Assembly (NCBI GenBank): GCA_021234155.1
Contig: JAJEKV010000064.1
Span: forward strand, 3,286,001-3,350,000
Direction: 5' to 3'
Source of the DNA: Isoetes taiwanensis
Taxonomy: Eukaryota > Streptophyta > Lycopodiopsida > Isoetales > Isoetaceae
DNA: 64,000 nt
Shown here: in pieces, positions 46,280 through 57,329 of the stretch
How the letters are laid out: each line of letters starts with the position of its first letter
Numbering within the stretch: position 1 is the stretch's first letter
Notes under the pieces: generated by a model
Database searches by the model: none
What the model was told of the DNA's origin: nothing
Seen by the model: the letters and a program-made list of their open reading frames with translations, nothing else
Translations under genes and position numbers: made by a program

Positions 46280-46495
46280 GGAATGGGGTCAACCATTCTT
46301 GCTTCCCCCGACTGCGAGAATCGGGGGCGTGTGTAGGCTTCCCCGACTGCGAGAATCAGAGCGCTATGTAGGCTTCCCCCCGACTGCCGAGAATCAGGGG
46401 CCCATTTGTGTAGGCTTCCCCGACTGCGAGAATCGGTCCGCGCCTACGGGCTCGGATTCTCGCAAGTCGGGGAAGCAAGAATGGCTTCCCCATTA
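46280..46495. repeat. Expanded minisatellite inside an inverted repeat (copy B)
   Basis: Four units of the type GTAGGCTTCCCCGACTGCGA plus GAATC start near 46298, 46337, 46373 and 46418. The whole block is closed by an inverted copy (46440-46495), giving a stem of about 44 bp with CCATTCTTGCTTCCCC on one side and GGGGAAGCAAGAATGG on the other. Copy A has only about two units. Confidence 0.8.
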
Positions 46496-48011
46496 CGTTC
46501 TACATCACGTAAAGCGTTGGGTTTGTGCGGATCAATGCGGGCAAAAGTTCTCTCGATTCCCCACGATTCCCGATCACGATCCAAGCTCCTAGCTCTTAAA
46601 ATTAGGTCTCCGGCTCCTAAATTGATTCGTAGCTCCCGGCTTCCATCTTTACCATAGGGATCTTTGGCCAAGCAAAGTGCAAAGTGCGAGCCTTAGCAAT
46701 ATGTTCGAACCTTAGCAATGGGCAGCATGTCTTTGTCTGAGAACCAAGCTCAACAAAAAATTGGAGCATCTAGAGGCTTGACCTCCAACACCTAAGTTGG
46801 GAGGCGACATTTGCTGAAGCACTTTGTGCCTGGCCGGTAGGGCGATGGGTATAAGAACACAGTTGGAATTTTCTCTTCCTATTAGCTTGCGTTAGAGTTT
46901 GTGCGAAGTACGCGACTCGACCGCGGCTATATATTTGGAAGAAAAGCCATCGCCAATCTTGTCCTGTCTGTTGCTCCGCTAAAGATATTGATTTTGAAAA
47001 AAAAAGCTATTTTTTCCCCACCTAAACACAGAATATGCCAAAAAGTAGACGTGTCATTACCTAGACAAAAAAGCATCTTGCCAATAGCAATTATATGAGT
47101 TAGATAACCACCTTCTGCCTTTATATAGTCTTAATTAGAAATACAAGAAATTTATCGCGGCGGCCGCCACCGCGAACATTTCTTTTCCCAACGCCGGTAT
47201 GTCTTTGTGTGAAAAAACAAAAGCTGCAGTGGCCATCAAAATATTTTTTATCTTTAACCAATTCACTTATTAAAATACATGATTCTACAAATAAAGAAGC
47301 AATAGTACAAAACCTATGTGTTCTTCCTTTTCCAATCATTTAGATCGTTGTACGTAAAGGATTATGATTCTGATAATTTTGCTCATCCATCCAAGTTTTT
47401 CTTTAAGGATGCTTTAGCGAGTAAGGCATTGTGTTAGAAAAAGAGAAGAAAGAGTTTTGTGCCACTTGGTGCTACTTTGTGAATGCATGAAATTACACCA
47501 GTGATGCATTAATGTTGGCCAATAGAATTTGTATAATCTACAACTTCCAACCTCAAAGTCCATAATGGGGCATATGCTTCTTTAATGTTCTCCTTATGTT
47601 TATCTAGGGGAGGTTGACCTTCCTCTGTTAAAAGACCATTATTGGTGTTTTTGACGCCCGTTATATGCCATTTTTTTTTCTCATTTCCGCCTACCACTGA
47701 ATCTTCATTCGACCAGCTTGTTTCCTTTGTCGGACGCTCCAGAAGCAGCTCCAGAAGTGGAGAACGCGGCTCCAGGCAAGGGACGGTCACCTCAGCCTGT
47801 CAAAAACAAGTATTTCGCCTTCCTTCTTTCTTTCTTTTGAGCGATTTTGAGTTGTTCCATCTTGATAATCTTGATAGGACATATAATTTAGGATTTCGTA
47901 GCAATTTGAGCTGCTCCATCTAGACAATGTATTTGCAATTTAGGCTTTATAGAGCTGTATATCTGCAATGCATGTATTGAGTGGTGGCACCAATTGTTTT
48001 TTTGATTGCAG

Positions 48012-48290
48012 ATAGAAGCTATTGTTCAAATTCTCTTGCTGAGAAGGGATGATCCTACAACTAAAGTGTTAGTTTTTTCAACATGGAATGATGTTAGTTT
48101 TTTTAACATGGAATGATGTGCTTGCAGTTGTTGAGCATGCACTTATAGCAAATAGAATCACAGTTGCGAGGATTAAAAGCCAAAGGTATGCTTTTAAAGC
48201 CACAGTAGAAAAGTTTTTGGGCTTTTCTACTGTGTATATTTGCCGAGCTTCTAGGTCAAAGTTCGTTGTGGACTTGCAGTGCCAGCTATA
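48012..48290 (+). pseudogene. SHPRH-like helicase fragment, copy B
   Basis: Same start as copy A, but here the helicase sequence continues past the 25-bp duplication: VLAVVEHALIANRITVARIK then ATVEKFLGF, which lines up with the EHAF-x-x-NxI-x-x-RMKG and ISKFKG segments of SHPRH proteins. The duplication TTAGTTTTTT(C/T)AACATGGAATGATG still breaks the frame. Copy B therefore shows the longer ancestral fragment. Confidence 0.65.
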
Positions 48291-48373
48291 AATACCAGTA
48301 AGGCAGCATGGTGTAAATGAGGACAAGCTCGTCTTTTTGAAATGTTCATGATCTCCTGCTTGATGTTATCTGT

Positions 48374-49037
48374 AATTGGCAATTCATTGGCGGTCTGCTT
48401 TCGGAGGCCCGGCTATTTGGACGATGGGGCTTTTAGCGGCGTTGATATCTGCTTTTCTTATTTATTATTCTTTGCGGAACCGGTGCTTTTCTTGGAGGAA
48501 AGGTAAGCAAGATGGTCTTTGTCGTTATATGAGTCGTGTTTTTGAGGATCTTTTTGTTTCTTGATCTCCGCTTTTTATGTAATACTTTATGGTGTCTTTG
48601 GAACTATTAAATAGTGATTATATTCTCACACTTATTATGGAAGGCGCATTGAATCAATGCCTTACGTGACAAGAGCTCCCTCTTAATGTATTTGATGAAC
48701 ACAAGTTAACTAGCATCCGTAAAACATGGCAGTTTTAGGTTTCCAAGCAATATCTTACTTGTATGGCCTATCGAATAAATTTCTTTGATCAGCGCAATAT
48801 CGCATGCCTTTAGTCGAATTCTTTATATGCAATAAAGCTTGTTTGTTTATCTATTATACGTGAGGTTAGCTTATTTCGGATTTAAGGTGTGACTTTTTAA
48901 CAAAGGGTTATTGGTAAGACACCTTTATCCATTGTTAGTCCAAAGAAAACTTTGGAGGGTGCTTGCAGATAGGGTCGACTTCATCATCGGTGGTGGTCAG
49001 CGTATTACTTGCAAAGTTGTTGCAATCGGCCTTCTTC
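48374..49037 (+). pseudogene. CDP-diacylglycerol synthase middle exons, copy B
   Basis: Exon 48374-48502 keeps GGPAIWTMGLLAALIS, but the following segment is scrambled where copy A has VIATDTGAFLGGK. The next exon begins with VIGKTPLSIVSPKKTLEGA (about 48908) uninterrupted, then shifts frame at GGTGCTTGCAGATAGGGTCG. The scrambled places correspond to CTG and CAG positions in copy A. Either the copy decayed or the consensus is wrong there. Confidence 0.75.
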
Positions 49038-49619
49038 TCTTATCGGTATTGATTGGTTATGTTAAATAGTTGTTTGCTTCAAAATGATACTCAAGGATGG
49101 CAAGGTAATTGTTACATTTCTCATGGTTACATTTGTTGGCATATACTTTGTCTAGTGTTGTAATGGCCTTTAATTTAATGGCATTTCTTTCAAAAGCATT
49201 CCTTAGTATCGGTGCACCTCGCCATCAACTTCGGATGCTCATGGTTGTGCGGTAATTTTTCATGTCGGATAATTCTTTGTAACAACTTTTTTTGTGGTGT
49301 GAAATAGTTTTATAATCCATCTTAGTTCTACTAGATAATAATTGTTATACTTGGGTTGTAAGAAGACAGAAGTTCCTTCGCAAAATATGTACGTGACTTC
49401 CCAAGATATCATAATGCTGTTTGTTGACAGACTCGGAAACAACCAAAACCTTAAAAGTTTAAAGGATTGATTACCATGACTTGGAAGGAATTTCTTAGCC
49501 CACTATTTTCATAGAGCCATGGAACCTTAAGGATTTTATTGATTCATCTTCAATGCGAGACAACTTTAATTAGAATATTTTTTTGGTAAGTTACAAATTG
49601 TCATGGCAGTAATTCTTGT

Positions 49620-49924
49620 GTCCTTTGAAAGCAAAGTCTGCGGCAGCAATGGGGTTCTTTGGTTTTCATGGCATCACTCTCTGGCGATTTAACCGGAGTC
49701 TATGATAAAGCGAGACGGGGGTGAAAGAGCGGTGGAAAATTGATCCCCGGTCATGGTATTTACGTCCACAAAAACATTTGATATTGACTAGCATTTGTAC
49801 AAAGTTTGATAACTTTTTGTTTTCTTTACCGAGGTGGGATGTTGGACCGTGTGGATAGCTACATTTTCTTGGGCGCTTTGTTCATTCATTTGTGAAGATA
49901 GGCTTACCCCTGTTTGGTGTTTAG
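49620..49924 (+). pseudogene. CDP-diacylglycerol synthase C-terminal exons, copy B
   Basis: Reads FHGITLWRFN in one frame; the family frame gives GDLT-SMIKRD, GVK and LIPGHG with local indels. An intron then splits GHG|GG and the last exon reads GGMLDRVDSYIFLGALF and ends near SFVKIGLPLFGV with TAG at 49922. The last exon (49842-49924) carries one small indel. The upstream half of the enzyme is absent, so neither copy can make an active synthase. Confidence 0.75.
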
Positions 49925-50016
49925 TTCATCATTGTACCAAATATGAAATTAATTAGTAGCAAATCATTTTTTCCTAAAATTCATTATGTTTTATTGGTGC
50001 CCGTTTCGTTTGACTA

Positions 50017-50243
50017 ATGAAGTTTGCCACCAGCACAATTACAGTTCGTGCACATCATGAAATTCCATTCGCAGAGGAATATAGCATAAAGAATAATCAA
50101 GTCACAATCGCTATGAAGAAGCTACCTCATCCTTTTGACTCGATCTGGGCTCCAAGTGATGGAAACACATTACCTACTTATGAGCACATATTGCCTACTT
50201 ATTGGCGCTTCATATCTGACGAGAATTCAACCAGGAGCTCTTG
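50017..50243 (+). other. 75-aa conserved frame past the synthase 3' end, copy B
   Basis: Counterpart of 40436-40663 in copy A, differing at only a few bases. The frame reads on for a further 58 aa into non-homologous DNA, so the real end is about 50243. The family is unknown. Confidence 0.35.
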
Positions 50244-50335
50244 TAATCAATTACAATTATTACAGCAAGTAATTTATGCATTCCTTATTGTTCAATCTTC
50301 TTTTTTAAAAAAGGATGGCTTTGGTTTTCGGGCCT

Positions 50336-50371
50336 GGAACGCCGTATGTAACGCCGTATGCGGCGTTCCCT
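50336..50371. repeat. Short palindrome with GGAACGCCG/CGGCGTTCC arms
   Basis: GGAACGCCGTATG is repeated as TAACGCCGTATG and closed by CGGCGTTCC. It lies 40 bp past the end of copy B. It is followed by CCCCTTGCGGGA. Role unknown. Confidence 0.5.
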
Positions 50372-50399
50372 ATCCCCCTTGCGGGATTTTTTTTTCCTT

Positions 50400-51300
50400 T
50401 ACACGCGGGATGATTTGAAATCGAGCCCACTTTGCTCCATCGTGTCCAATGGCGCTATTCTATCTCTGGCAGCGTGATTCTGACTCTTGCTTTAAGGTTT
50501 GGGCACTGTCTTCCTCTTCCCAGCGTCTCTGTTTGAAGAGATTTCAAAGAAATCGGAAGACCTGGTTTGGCATTGCTTTCGTTGCTCCAGTTCTTTGGTC
50601 CATAGTGAAAACAAGATTTAATCTTTGGCATGCACTAACTTCTTGATTTTTGTGATTTCGTAGCAGAGAACCAAGACCTGCCCGAGATTGAATGGAGGAG
50701 CAGCCATGGTCGGAGCATAATTGAATAGGAGCGATTTTTATCAGAGCCACTTTTCTGCAGCACGGTGTAGGGTTTTGTATTGGATCTCTGGTGAGTATAA
50801 AGCTCTGTTTTTTCCTTCTTGCACAATCATGTTATTTTATGTGAGGCCGACAACTTTCATGAGATCAGGGTTTGTTCTTCCTCTGAGGAAACATGAGTTG
50901 TTTTGCTCAATGCCAGTAAAACATATGGGGAAGTAGAACTAGGAGTGTAATGCTTTAAGCAGCATGTTCACATGAATTTAAAAGATGCAAGTCTTTTTCG
51001 ACTTGCAGAGAAAGCAAAAAGGAGTAAAAGAGAAAGATTTGGAAACTTGAGCAAACTGTTTGCAAACTGTTTGCCATCTGAAAGACGTACATTTGCTTCA
51101 ATATAATTGGCACTAAAATTCGGCTCCACAGAGGGCATGTGCCAGAGCTGGATATGCTTCTAAGACCCATCCTTGATGAGTAGAAAGAAGCAACATTATG
51201 CAGGTATACAGGAAAACAAGCCATAGCCTTTGGGCTTCTACATACAATAGTGATGGAAAAGTTCCAGGAGTCCTAAAGGATCATCTATTTCTCTGTATCT
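50400..51300. other. No recognisable gene
   Basis: Short frames only (50449-50646 + and 50955-51224 -) with no motif I can name. A possible exon-intron texture (GTGAGTATAAAG at about 50790) is too weak to model. Confidence 0.4.
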
Positions 51301-51309
51301 TTGTATCCG

Positions 51310-51850
51310 ACGTCATATTAGGATTCTGCAAAATAATGGGTTCAGATGCATGGTCCTTCCAAATGTATACAAACATATGCCTTTTGTTTAAGTTGTTCCC
51401 AGCTATAATATACTTTTCTTCTCTGGCTTGCTTGCAGATGCGAAGCATGCATATGGCAGAGAACTCTTGACGAGTTTAATTCTAAAGGTAATCTCTTATT
51501 GCATTTGTGTATGCAGGCTAATTCATTGTTGAAGTCTGTATCTAGGCCGCCCTTTTCTTGCATTTGCATATAATCTAGCCTGCTATAACCGTTTCTTTCT
51601 TTCTTTGCAAATGCCATGGTAGGCTACGTCATATTAGGATTCTGCAAAATAATGGGTTCAGATGCATGGTTTTGCTTCCAAATGTATACAAACATATGCC
51701 TTTTGTTTAAGTTGTTCCCATCTTCTCTGGCTTGCTTGCAGATGCGAAGCATGCATATGGCAGAGAACTCTTCACGAGTTTAATTCTAAAGGTAATCTCT
51801 TATTGCATTTGTGTATGCAGGCTAATTCATTGTTGAAGTCTGTATCTAGG
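51310..51850. repeat. Tandem duplication, about 235 bp aligned, 316-bp period
   Basis: 51310-51549 and 51626-51850 share ACGTCATATTAGGATTCTGC through GTATCTAGGC at near identity. The second copy lacks about 18 bp after GTTGTTCCCA and has TTGC added near 51671. The high identity suggests a recent event. Confidence 0.88.
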
Positions 51851-51909
51851 CAGATAGTTTAAGCCAGTCTGGCCCCTTCACCCACAACCAGGTGTGGTTC
51901 CCTGTTTCT

Positions 51910-52052
51910 GCATGTTTCTCAACTCCAGAAAGAGCACCTTGTTGCTGGGACACAGGGACTGCAGCAAGGATCCTTGCTGCAGTCCCTGTGTCCCTTGCTG
52001 CAGTCCCTGTGTCCCAGCAGCAAGGTGCTCTTTCTGGAGTTGAGAAACATGC
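51910..52052. repeat. Near-perfect palindrome, arms about 60 bp
   Basis: The left arm 51910-51970 (GCATGTTTCTCAACTCC...GACTGCAGCAAGGA) is matched by the reverse complement of 51971-52052 with a single mismatch. The right arm carries one extra 24-bp copy of TCCTTGCTGCAGTCCCTGTG plus TCCC. There is almost no loop. It ends 16 bp before the ATG of the DUF7869-like gene. Confidence 0.92.
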
Positions 52053-52067
52053 CAAGTATGTGCTGAA

Positions 52068-55000
52068 ATGCCACAGTTGCACGACCTGGTGAGGTGGCCG
52101 ATTGCTTTGGTGTTAGTAGACAATGTTGTTGTGTCAACACTCATAAAGACTGCGAAACAGACAGTCATTGAAGCAGAACCCTATGCCATGCAAATTGAGC
52201 CTGAAAAGGCACCAAAGAGGATGTACAGAATGGTGAACCGGACTCCACGTTCACCTATTATGGCCACTAAAGCTGAGAGAAAAATCACAGCAGCTTTCAT
52301 TTTAGACTTTAAATCTTCGCTTTGCTGCATGCGAAGATGTTGCGCAAACTTCTCAACAGCCGAGATTGCGTGTATGCGTAGGTTCTATTGGAACTTGCGA
52401 GCTTCAGACAGGACCACATTTGTTTTCAACATGTTAGACGTCTGTTCAGAGAATGGCCTGGTTCAGAAGCTGATGCTAAATAATAAGCAGGTATGCTTGA
52501 AAGCATGGCATAGGGCCTATGGTATTCCAATGTCCACATTCTATAAGTGGCGAAGACTTTTCCTTGCTGGTCACAGAGTTGCTGAGCATGGTAACACGGG
52601 CTCGAAAAAGCCGAGGCCTCACACTCTCGCCGGAAAGGCCATACTCTCTATGTACATAGATGAGAATGCAGAGACGATGCCCCATAGATCGAAAATCACT
52701 ACTGAAGGGGTGAGAGAGAATGTGAAGAGGCTCCCCTCTATCCTTACTAAAAAAGGCATTCTTCAAGAGGTGGACGCCAATGTGATGGAGATGACGGGCA
52801 AGCACGTCTCTCATTCTTCATTCTCACGTGGGTGGAAGCAAAATTACGCAGAGGTTGCAATAGCAAAGAGGACAACTTTCTCCAAGTGCAATACCTGTAT
52901 TGTAATAAAAGAGAAAATGGCTAAGACCAGAGATCCACGGGAGAGAAGAGAATTGCAGATGGAAAGGAAGGAACACATGACAGCCCAGATCTCTTGTAGG
53001 AGCTTGTACTGGTCATGGAGAGCTTTGTCCCATCGATCACCGTACCAGGCGCTCACTATCATACATGATAAGATGGACCAAAACAAGACTATGATTCCAA
53101 GACTGGAGAAATTAGCCAAATCGGTATGGAGAGGTGAACGCTTGAAAGTTAGCGTGACTGGTGCACTCATGCATGGCCATGGCACAGGTGCCTTAGGACA
53201 TTTCTCACTCGACCTTTGGAAGGATGATTCAAATTTTCATGCTGGTTCCTTGAATCATGCTATCAAAACACTAGAGGACACTTCAGAAGACAATTGGGGC
53301 CATTTGAGAGAAGAAGCTCGGCCTGAGGGCATGTGGGGAACCGCACTCCTCAACAGTGCGGGGTTGAGGACAAAAAAAAACAATTGCACTGGGGTAGACT
53401 TTGTAGCACCTCCTAAGCAACCAGCACACCTTAAGAGGTTACCTAGGCTGCTCTACTTGCAGCTAGACAACTGCTCGGGCAGAACAAGAACAGATATCTC
53501 TTCTCTTATCTATCCTATCTTGTGTGGTTGGGTGTTTTTGATCAAATACAGGTTGGCTTCATGATGGTAGGCCACACTCATGATGACATTGATGCGCTCT
53601 TCGATAATTATTCAACGTTAATGCGCAGGTCAGATGCTCTAACTATTCCAGAACTAATGCAACTCCTCCGAGAATGTAGCACAAAGGCGAGGTTCCCGAT
53701 TGGAAGGGTTTCGTAAAAGGATATATTCCTGATAAGAAGGACCGTGTGGTTGGTCACTTGGAGCCCTTACTGTTTAAGTTCTGCATGAATGATGGGTGGC
53801 CAGTAATGTATTACAAGATGAGACCTGGTCATAGAGAATGGTTGCTAGAAAAGGGTATTCGGATGTGAAAAGCAGATGACACTGGTTTGCCAAAGATACC
53901 GATTGGGTCGCCCAAGACTGTCAAGCCATATGCATGCCTCAAGGACATAGGAGCATTGAGGTCGTCCATTGCAAATACATGATGCATTGGGCTAATATCT
54001 CCAGGGCTGATGTGAACTCGTGGTCCAATACCTACATGAATGAGGTCATAGACTACTGGTGCGAAGTGATGCGTGTGCTAGGTGAAGTACCCTGGAGCAA
54101 TGCAGAAATTCAGAACTTCTGGCCTCAAACAAGGCAAATTGTGCTTGAAGAGCCTGAATATATTCAGGTCAATCAATATGACGCTCCAGCTGCCTATGTC
54201 GGACCTGCTAAGGATAAACCCAAGAATGCAGTGGAGATATTTGACCATGGAATAAATTACTACTCCTATATTTTAGTGTAGCCAAAATAGGTTTAGCTAA
54301 ACTACCTTCAAATTGCGGCTAGAAGTTTCTAAGACTTGGCTAAACTAAATGCTTTTTCTCCATCACAGTTTCTTGCTTTTGGCTAAACTTTCACAAAATG
54401 GAAAGGCAAATATTAGCCATCAAGCTATAGTAATTTAAAAAAAAATCAAGCATTTTGGCAAAGACATTGAATTTATTGTAAATACATAAATCAAGACAAA
54501 ACATACATGAATATGTTCAAAAACAAAAAAAAAAGGACTACATTGTTCCTTTTCCTCTAATGCTTCAACTTTGTACTTGGAACAAGAAAGAAAGTGGAAA
54601 AAAAATAGAAAAATATAAACCCTATTTGAAATTTCTTAAAGTTAGTACATACATTGGTATTGAATTTCGGGCTAATAAATTTTTCCAAGCCCACTCTATC
54701 TTAGGTTTAGCTAATCGATGTCCTGGTGGATATGCCTGGAGGTAAAGGTTTGGCTAAACCTAAAAACTCACTTGGGCGGCAAAAAAATTGGGCTAAAATT
54801 TTCTTTTTTTTTTTCATTTTTTCCATTTACTTTAGCCGTTTTTCTTTGCAAAACTGCTACAAAATAGCCATTTGGCTAACCTTAGCCGTTATTTTATTCC
54901 ATGTATTTGACCCATACCAAGATGTACGGAAAGGTATGTTTCTGCTTGTAAGACCGGCAGATGCATGCCCTACATGGGTAGCCTATGCAGAGGAGGATCC

Positions 55001-55269
55001 TATACAAGATCCCACTGCCCCTCTTTGTTTCTTGGTGGGAGCCTGTGGCTAGGAAAGGTACCGCATATGCTCTACAGTATCGGGACTGCTGGCATAAAAA
55101 ATGGAGGCCGAATCCTAATGACAGACCACGTTATCAGCCTCTCAAAACGATAGACTATGCCTGGTTAGTTGAACCGAAGCCATTATTGGTTTTGATCCCC
55201 GCATTGGTAGGAATCCAGGTGCAGGAACTATTGGCTAAAGAGGCCTCAGAGGATGGAGATGAAACTTGA
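52068..55269 (+). pseudogene. DUF7869-type transposase-like gene, interrupted and frameshifted
   Basis: A 498-aa frame (52068-53564) carries TLIKTAKQTVIEAEPYAM, a HTH-like KAWHRAYGIPMSTFYKWRRL, a Cys-containing KCNTCIVIKEKM, then ALTIIHDKMDQNK, HGHGTGALGHFSLDLW and LYLQLDNCSG. A missing base near 53486 shifts to the frame with VGFMMVGHTHDDIDALF. The D (KMDQNK), D (LQLDN) and HxxDID residues are the most conserved acids of this plant/animal family and look like an RNase H-fold catalytic set, but the activity is unproven. Further breaks lie at about 53700 and 53868 (TGA). A C-terminal part (WWEPVARKGTAYALQYRDCW) ends at 55269. A 614-bp transposon splits the last exon. Confidence 0.75.
54276..54889. 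mobile_element. 614-bp non-autonomous element rich in GGCTAA motifs
   Basis: Flanked by TATTTTA on both sides (54269-54275 and 54890-54896). It begins GTGTAGCCAAAATAGG and ends CTTAGCCGT. Ten or more GGCTAA/TTAGCC motifs occur, concentrated near both ends. Removing the insert and one flank joins NYYSYIL directly to FHVFDPYQDVRKG in one frame, which supports the boundaries. A 7-8 bp duplication with short subterminal motifs suits a hAT-type MITE. Confidence 0.8.
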
Positions 55270-55401
55270 GTCTTCAAAGTACATTAAAGTAGTTAGTTTT
55301 TATTGCTATCTGCTTTGTATAGATTAATACAAGTGCTCTTATGCATTACTATATCTTTTATGCCAGAACATCACTACAATATTCATTGCTGAATAGGTGA
55401 T

Positions 55402-55644
55402 TCAGTCTTCATCAACATCTGCTGTAGTGATCCCTGATATTTCATAGATATGGCGCTCGGGAAGCCAAATGAGGTGGATCATAACACGAATCAACCCGGG
55501 GCAACGAATCTCAGCGCCATTGGCTTTGGATTGCAGGTAAGGATCAAGAAGAATACCCCTATCACTGCAACCCACAAGATCAGTGTAGCTCATTGAGCAC
55601 TTGATCGCCTCGATGTGGTGCACAGAACTAGGCGAATAATCCAT
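55402..55644 (-). CDS. Unrecognised 80-aa frame next to the DUF7869-like gene
   Basis: A complete minus-strand frame from MDYSPSSVHHIEAIKCSMSY to DVDED, convergent with the transposase-like gene and 132 bp past its stop. The protein has ordinary composition (ILLDPYLQSKANGAEIRCPG). A partial repeat of the stretch around its stop codon (CATCAACAYCTGCT) occurs at 56093-56110. I do not recognise it; it may be a second ORF of the same mobile element. Confidence 0.3.
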   Translation of the reverse strand: MDYSPSSVHHIEAIKCSMSYTDLVGCSDRGILLDPYLQSKANGAEIRCPGLIRVMIHLIWLPERHIYEISGITTADVDED

Positions 55645-55699
55645 GGGAGATGAATGACTTCTAGCCCCGAATGGAGCTACTTTTATAGTGAAGAAAATT

Positions 55700-57300
55700 T
55701 ATTGATGTGAATTATTGGGCTGGGCTGTAGCACCATTATTGAGCGTGTATAAGAGTCATGTACACCTATAAGTATAATGCATACTTTGTACACGTACAAG
55801 TATAATACATATTTTGTACACGAACAAGTGTAATGGATATTTTGTGTGAATGTCTTGTATTTTGGATCTATGTGAGGTAAGAGTATTTTTGCTTAGGTGT
55901 AATTGAAACTAGGGACTGCTTGCGGAAAAAGTGGAGGTCGAAGAGCACACCGTTACACTATACGCAGGTATGATACATCACATAATATTCATTCTTACAG
56001 ATCATTACATACTACATCCTTACATAGTTCATAGGTGCTCATATCATTATTATATCCTTAACAGATACAGTAGTCATCACTGATTCACTCATCATCAACA
56101 CCTGCTAAGGTGATGCCTGTTGCCCCCAAAGGGCAACATACATACTAATCATTGGTTTATGCTTGAAGATTAGGTCAAAGTTTGGAAGACCTTGATAGGG
56201 GACATTGATGTTGAAGTCAAATTTGGGAAAAGAGAACTTATTTTGAAGTCAAACTATGCACTAGAAGACTCTGGGTTGACTAAAGATTGGAAGATGTTTT
56301 TTAAAGATTGGAAGTCATTATAGTTGAAGTTTGGAAGATTCCATGGTATTTATATCTCAAGTTCTTAGCCATTGTTGCCAAATACCCCTTATAACCATGT
56401 TCCCATTTTTTAACCCTTACATCCGTACTTTCACTAAGGAGCTTCCATTTTCCTTTCATTTTCATTGCCACCTTCATTTTTGCCATTTATATTACTTCCT
56501 ACCATGGCTCTCGTGTGTTTCATATATTGGTCTCTTGCTACATTGAAGGGAATCCATGCCTTGGGTCAACACCCCATATAGCCCAAGCCTTATGAAAATT
56601 TGGGATTCACAAAACCCACCAAGCTAAAACTTGTGTTCAAAATTCTATGGTGGTAGCCTTGTTTAAAATGCCAATCCTCCCTTATTTTCGATTATTCAAC
56701 CTTGAAAACCATTGGAATAATGCATAAATACGGATATACAGTGGCAAATACATAAAAGAAATATGAAAATACTCAGCCACCGTATCGTGGAAATAAGCCA
56801 CGAACCCTATCCCATGGAACTTAGCTTGAATCACGCTGAATCGATGCCATGAGCTCTGCAACCTATCTATTCTTGGATTCCCACACATTATCTACCCAAC
56901 AAGCCTAAATTTAAGACCTAATATTCTGGAACCGTTAATGCTAAGAATAAATACATGGGAAACATCTACGAAGTTTCAAGGCCCGAAGTATTGAAGCGTC
57001 CATTACCATGGCAGTGCATGATTTCTTGATGATCTCCAAGCTATCTGAGCATTCCTTAGCCATTGGCAATGATTCATGGCTAATATTCTTCCATAAATTA
57101 TTTTCCCAAGATTTTTAACTGAGTTTATTGCTTGAATAGCATGAACACAGTATTATTATGATTATTTGATTGATACATCAATGAAAATCCCCTGTCAAGT
57201 TTGAAAATTTGATCTTTCATTATTTACGCAACTTTTTGCCACCAAAACATTGTTCTGAAACATTTTTCGTGATTCAAACTACTATTTTATCTTTTGCACA
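55700..57300. other. No recognisable gene
   Basis: AT-rich DNA with short frames only. Near 55750-55830 the motif GTACACNTATAAGTATAATGCAT recurs three times in a loose tandem (ACAAGTATAAT, ACAAGTGTAAT). Nothing else was identified. Confidence 0.4.
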
Positions 57301-57329
57301 TGCTTTTAGGCTCTATTCAGACCTGTGAC

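Larger units (their letters stand above)
44943..50298. repeat. Segmental duplication, copy B (5.4 kb, insertion-free)
   Basis: Collinear with copy A at 24329-40711. It starts 26 bp to the right of the TTAA element. It lacks all four large insertions of copy A and so preserves the original junctions at about 45520, 45657, 47117 and 48920. Confidence 0.92.
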
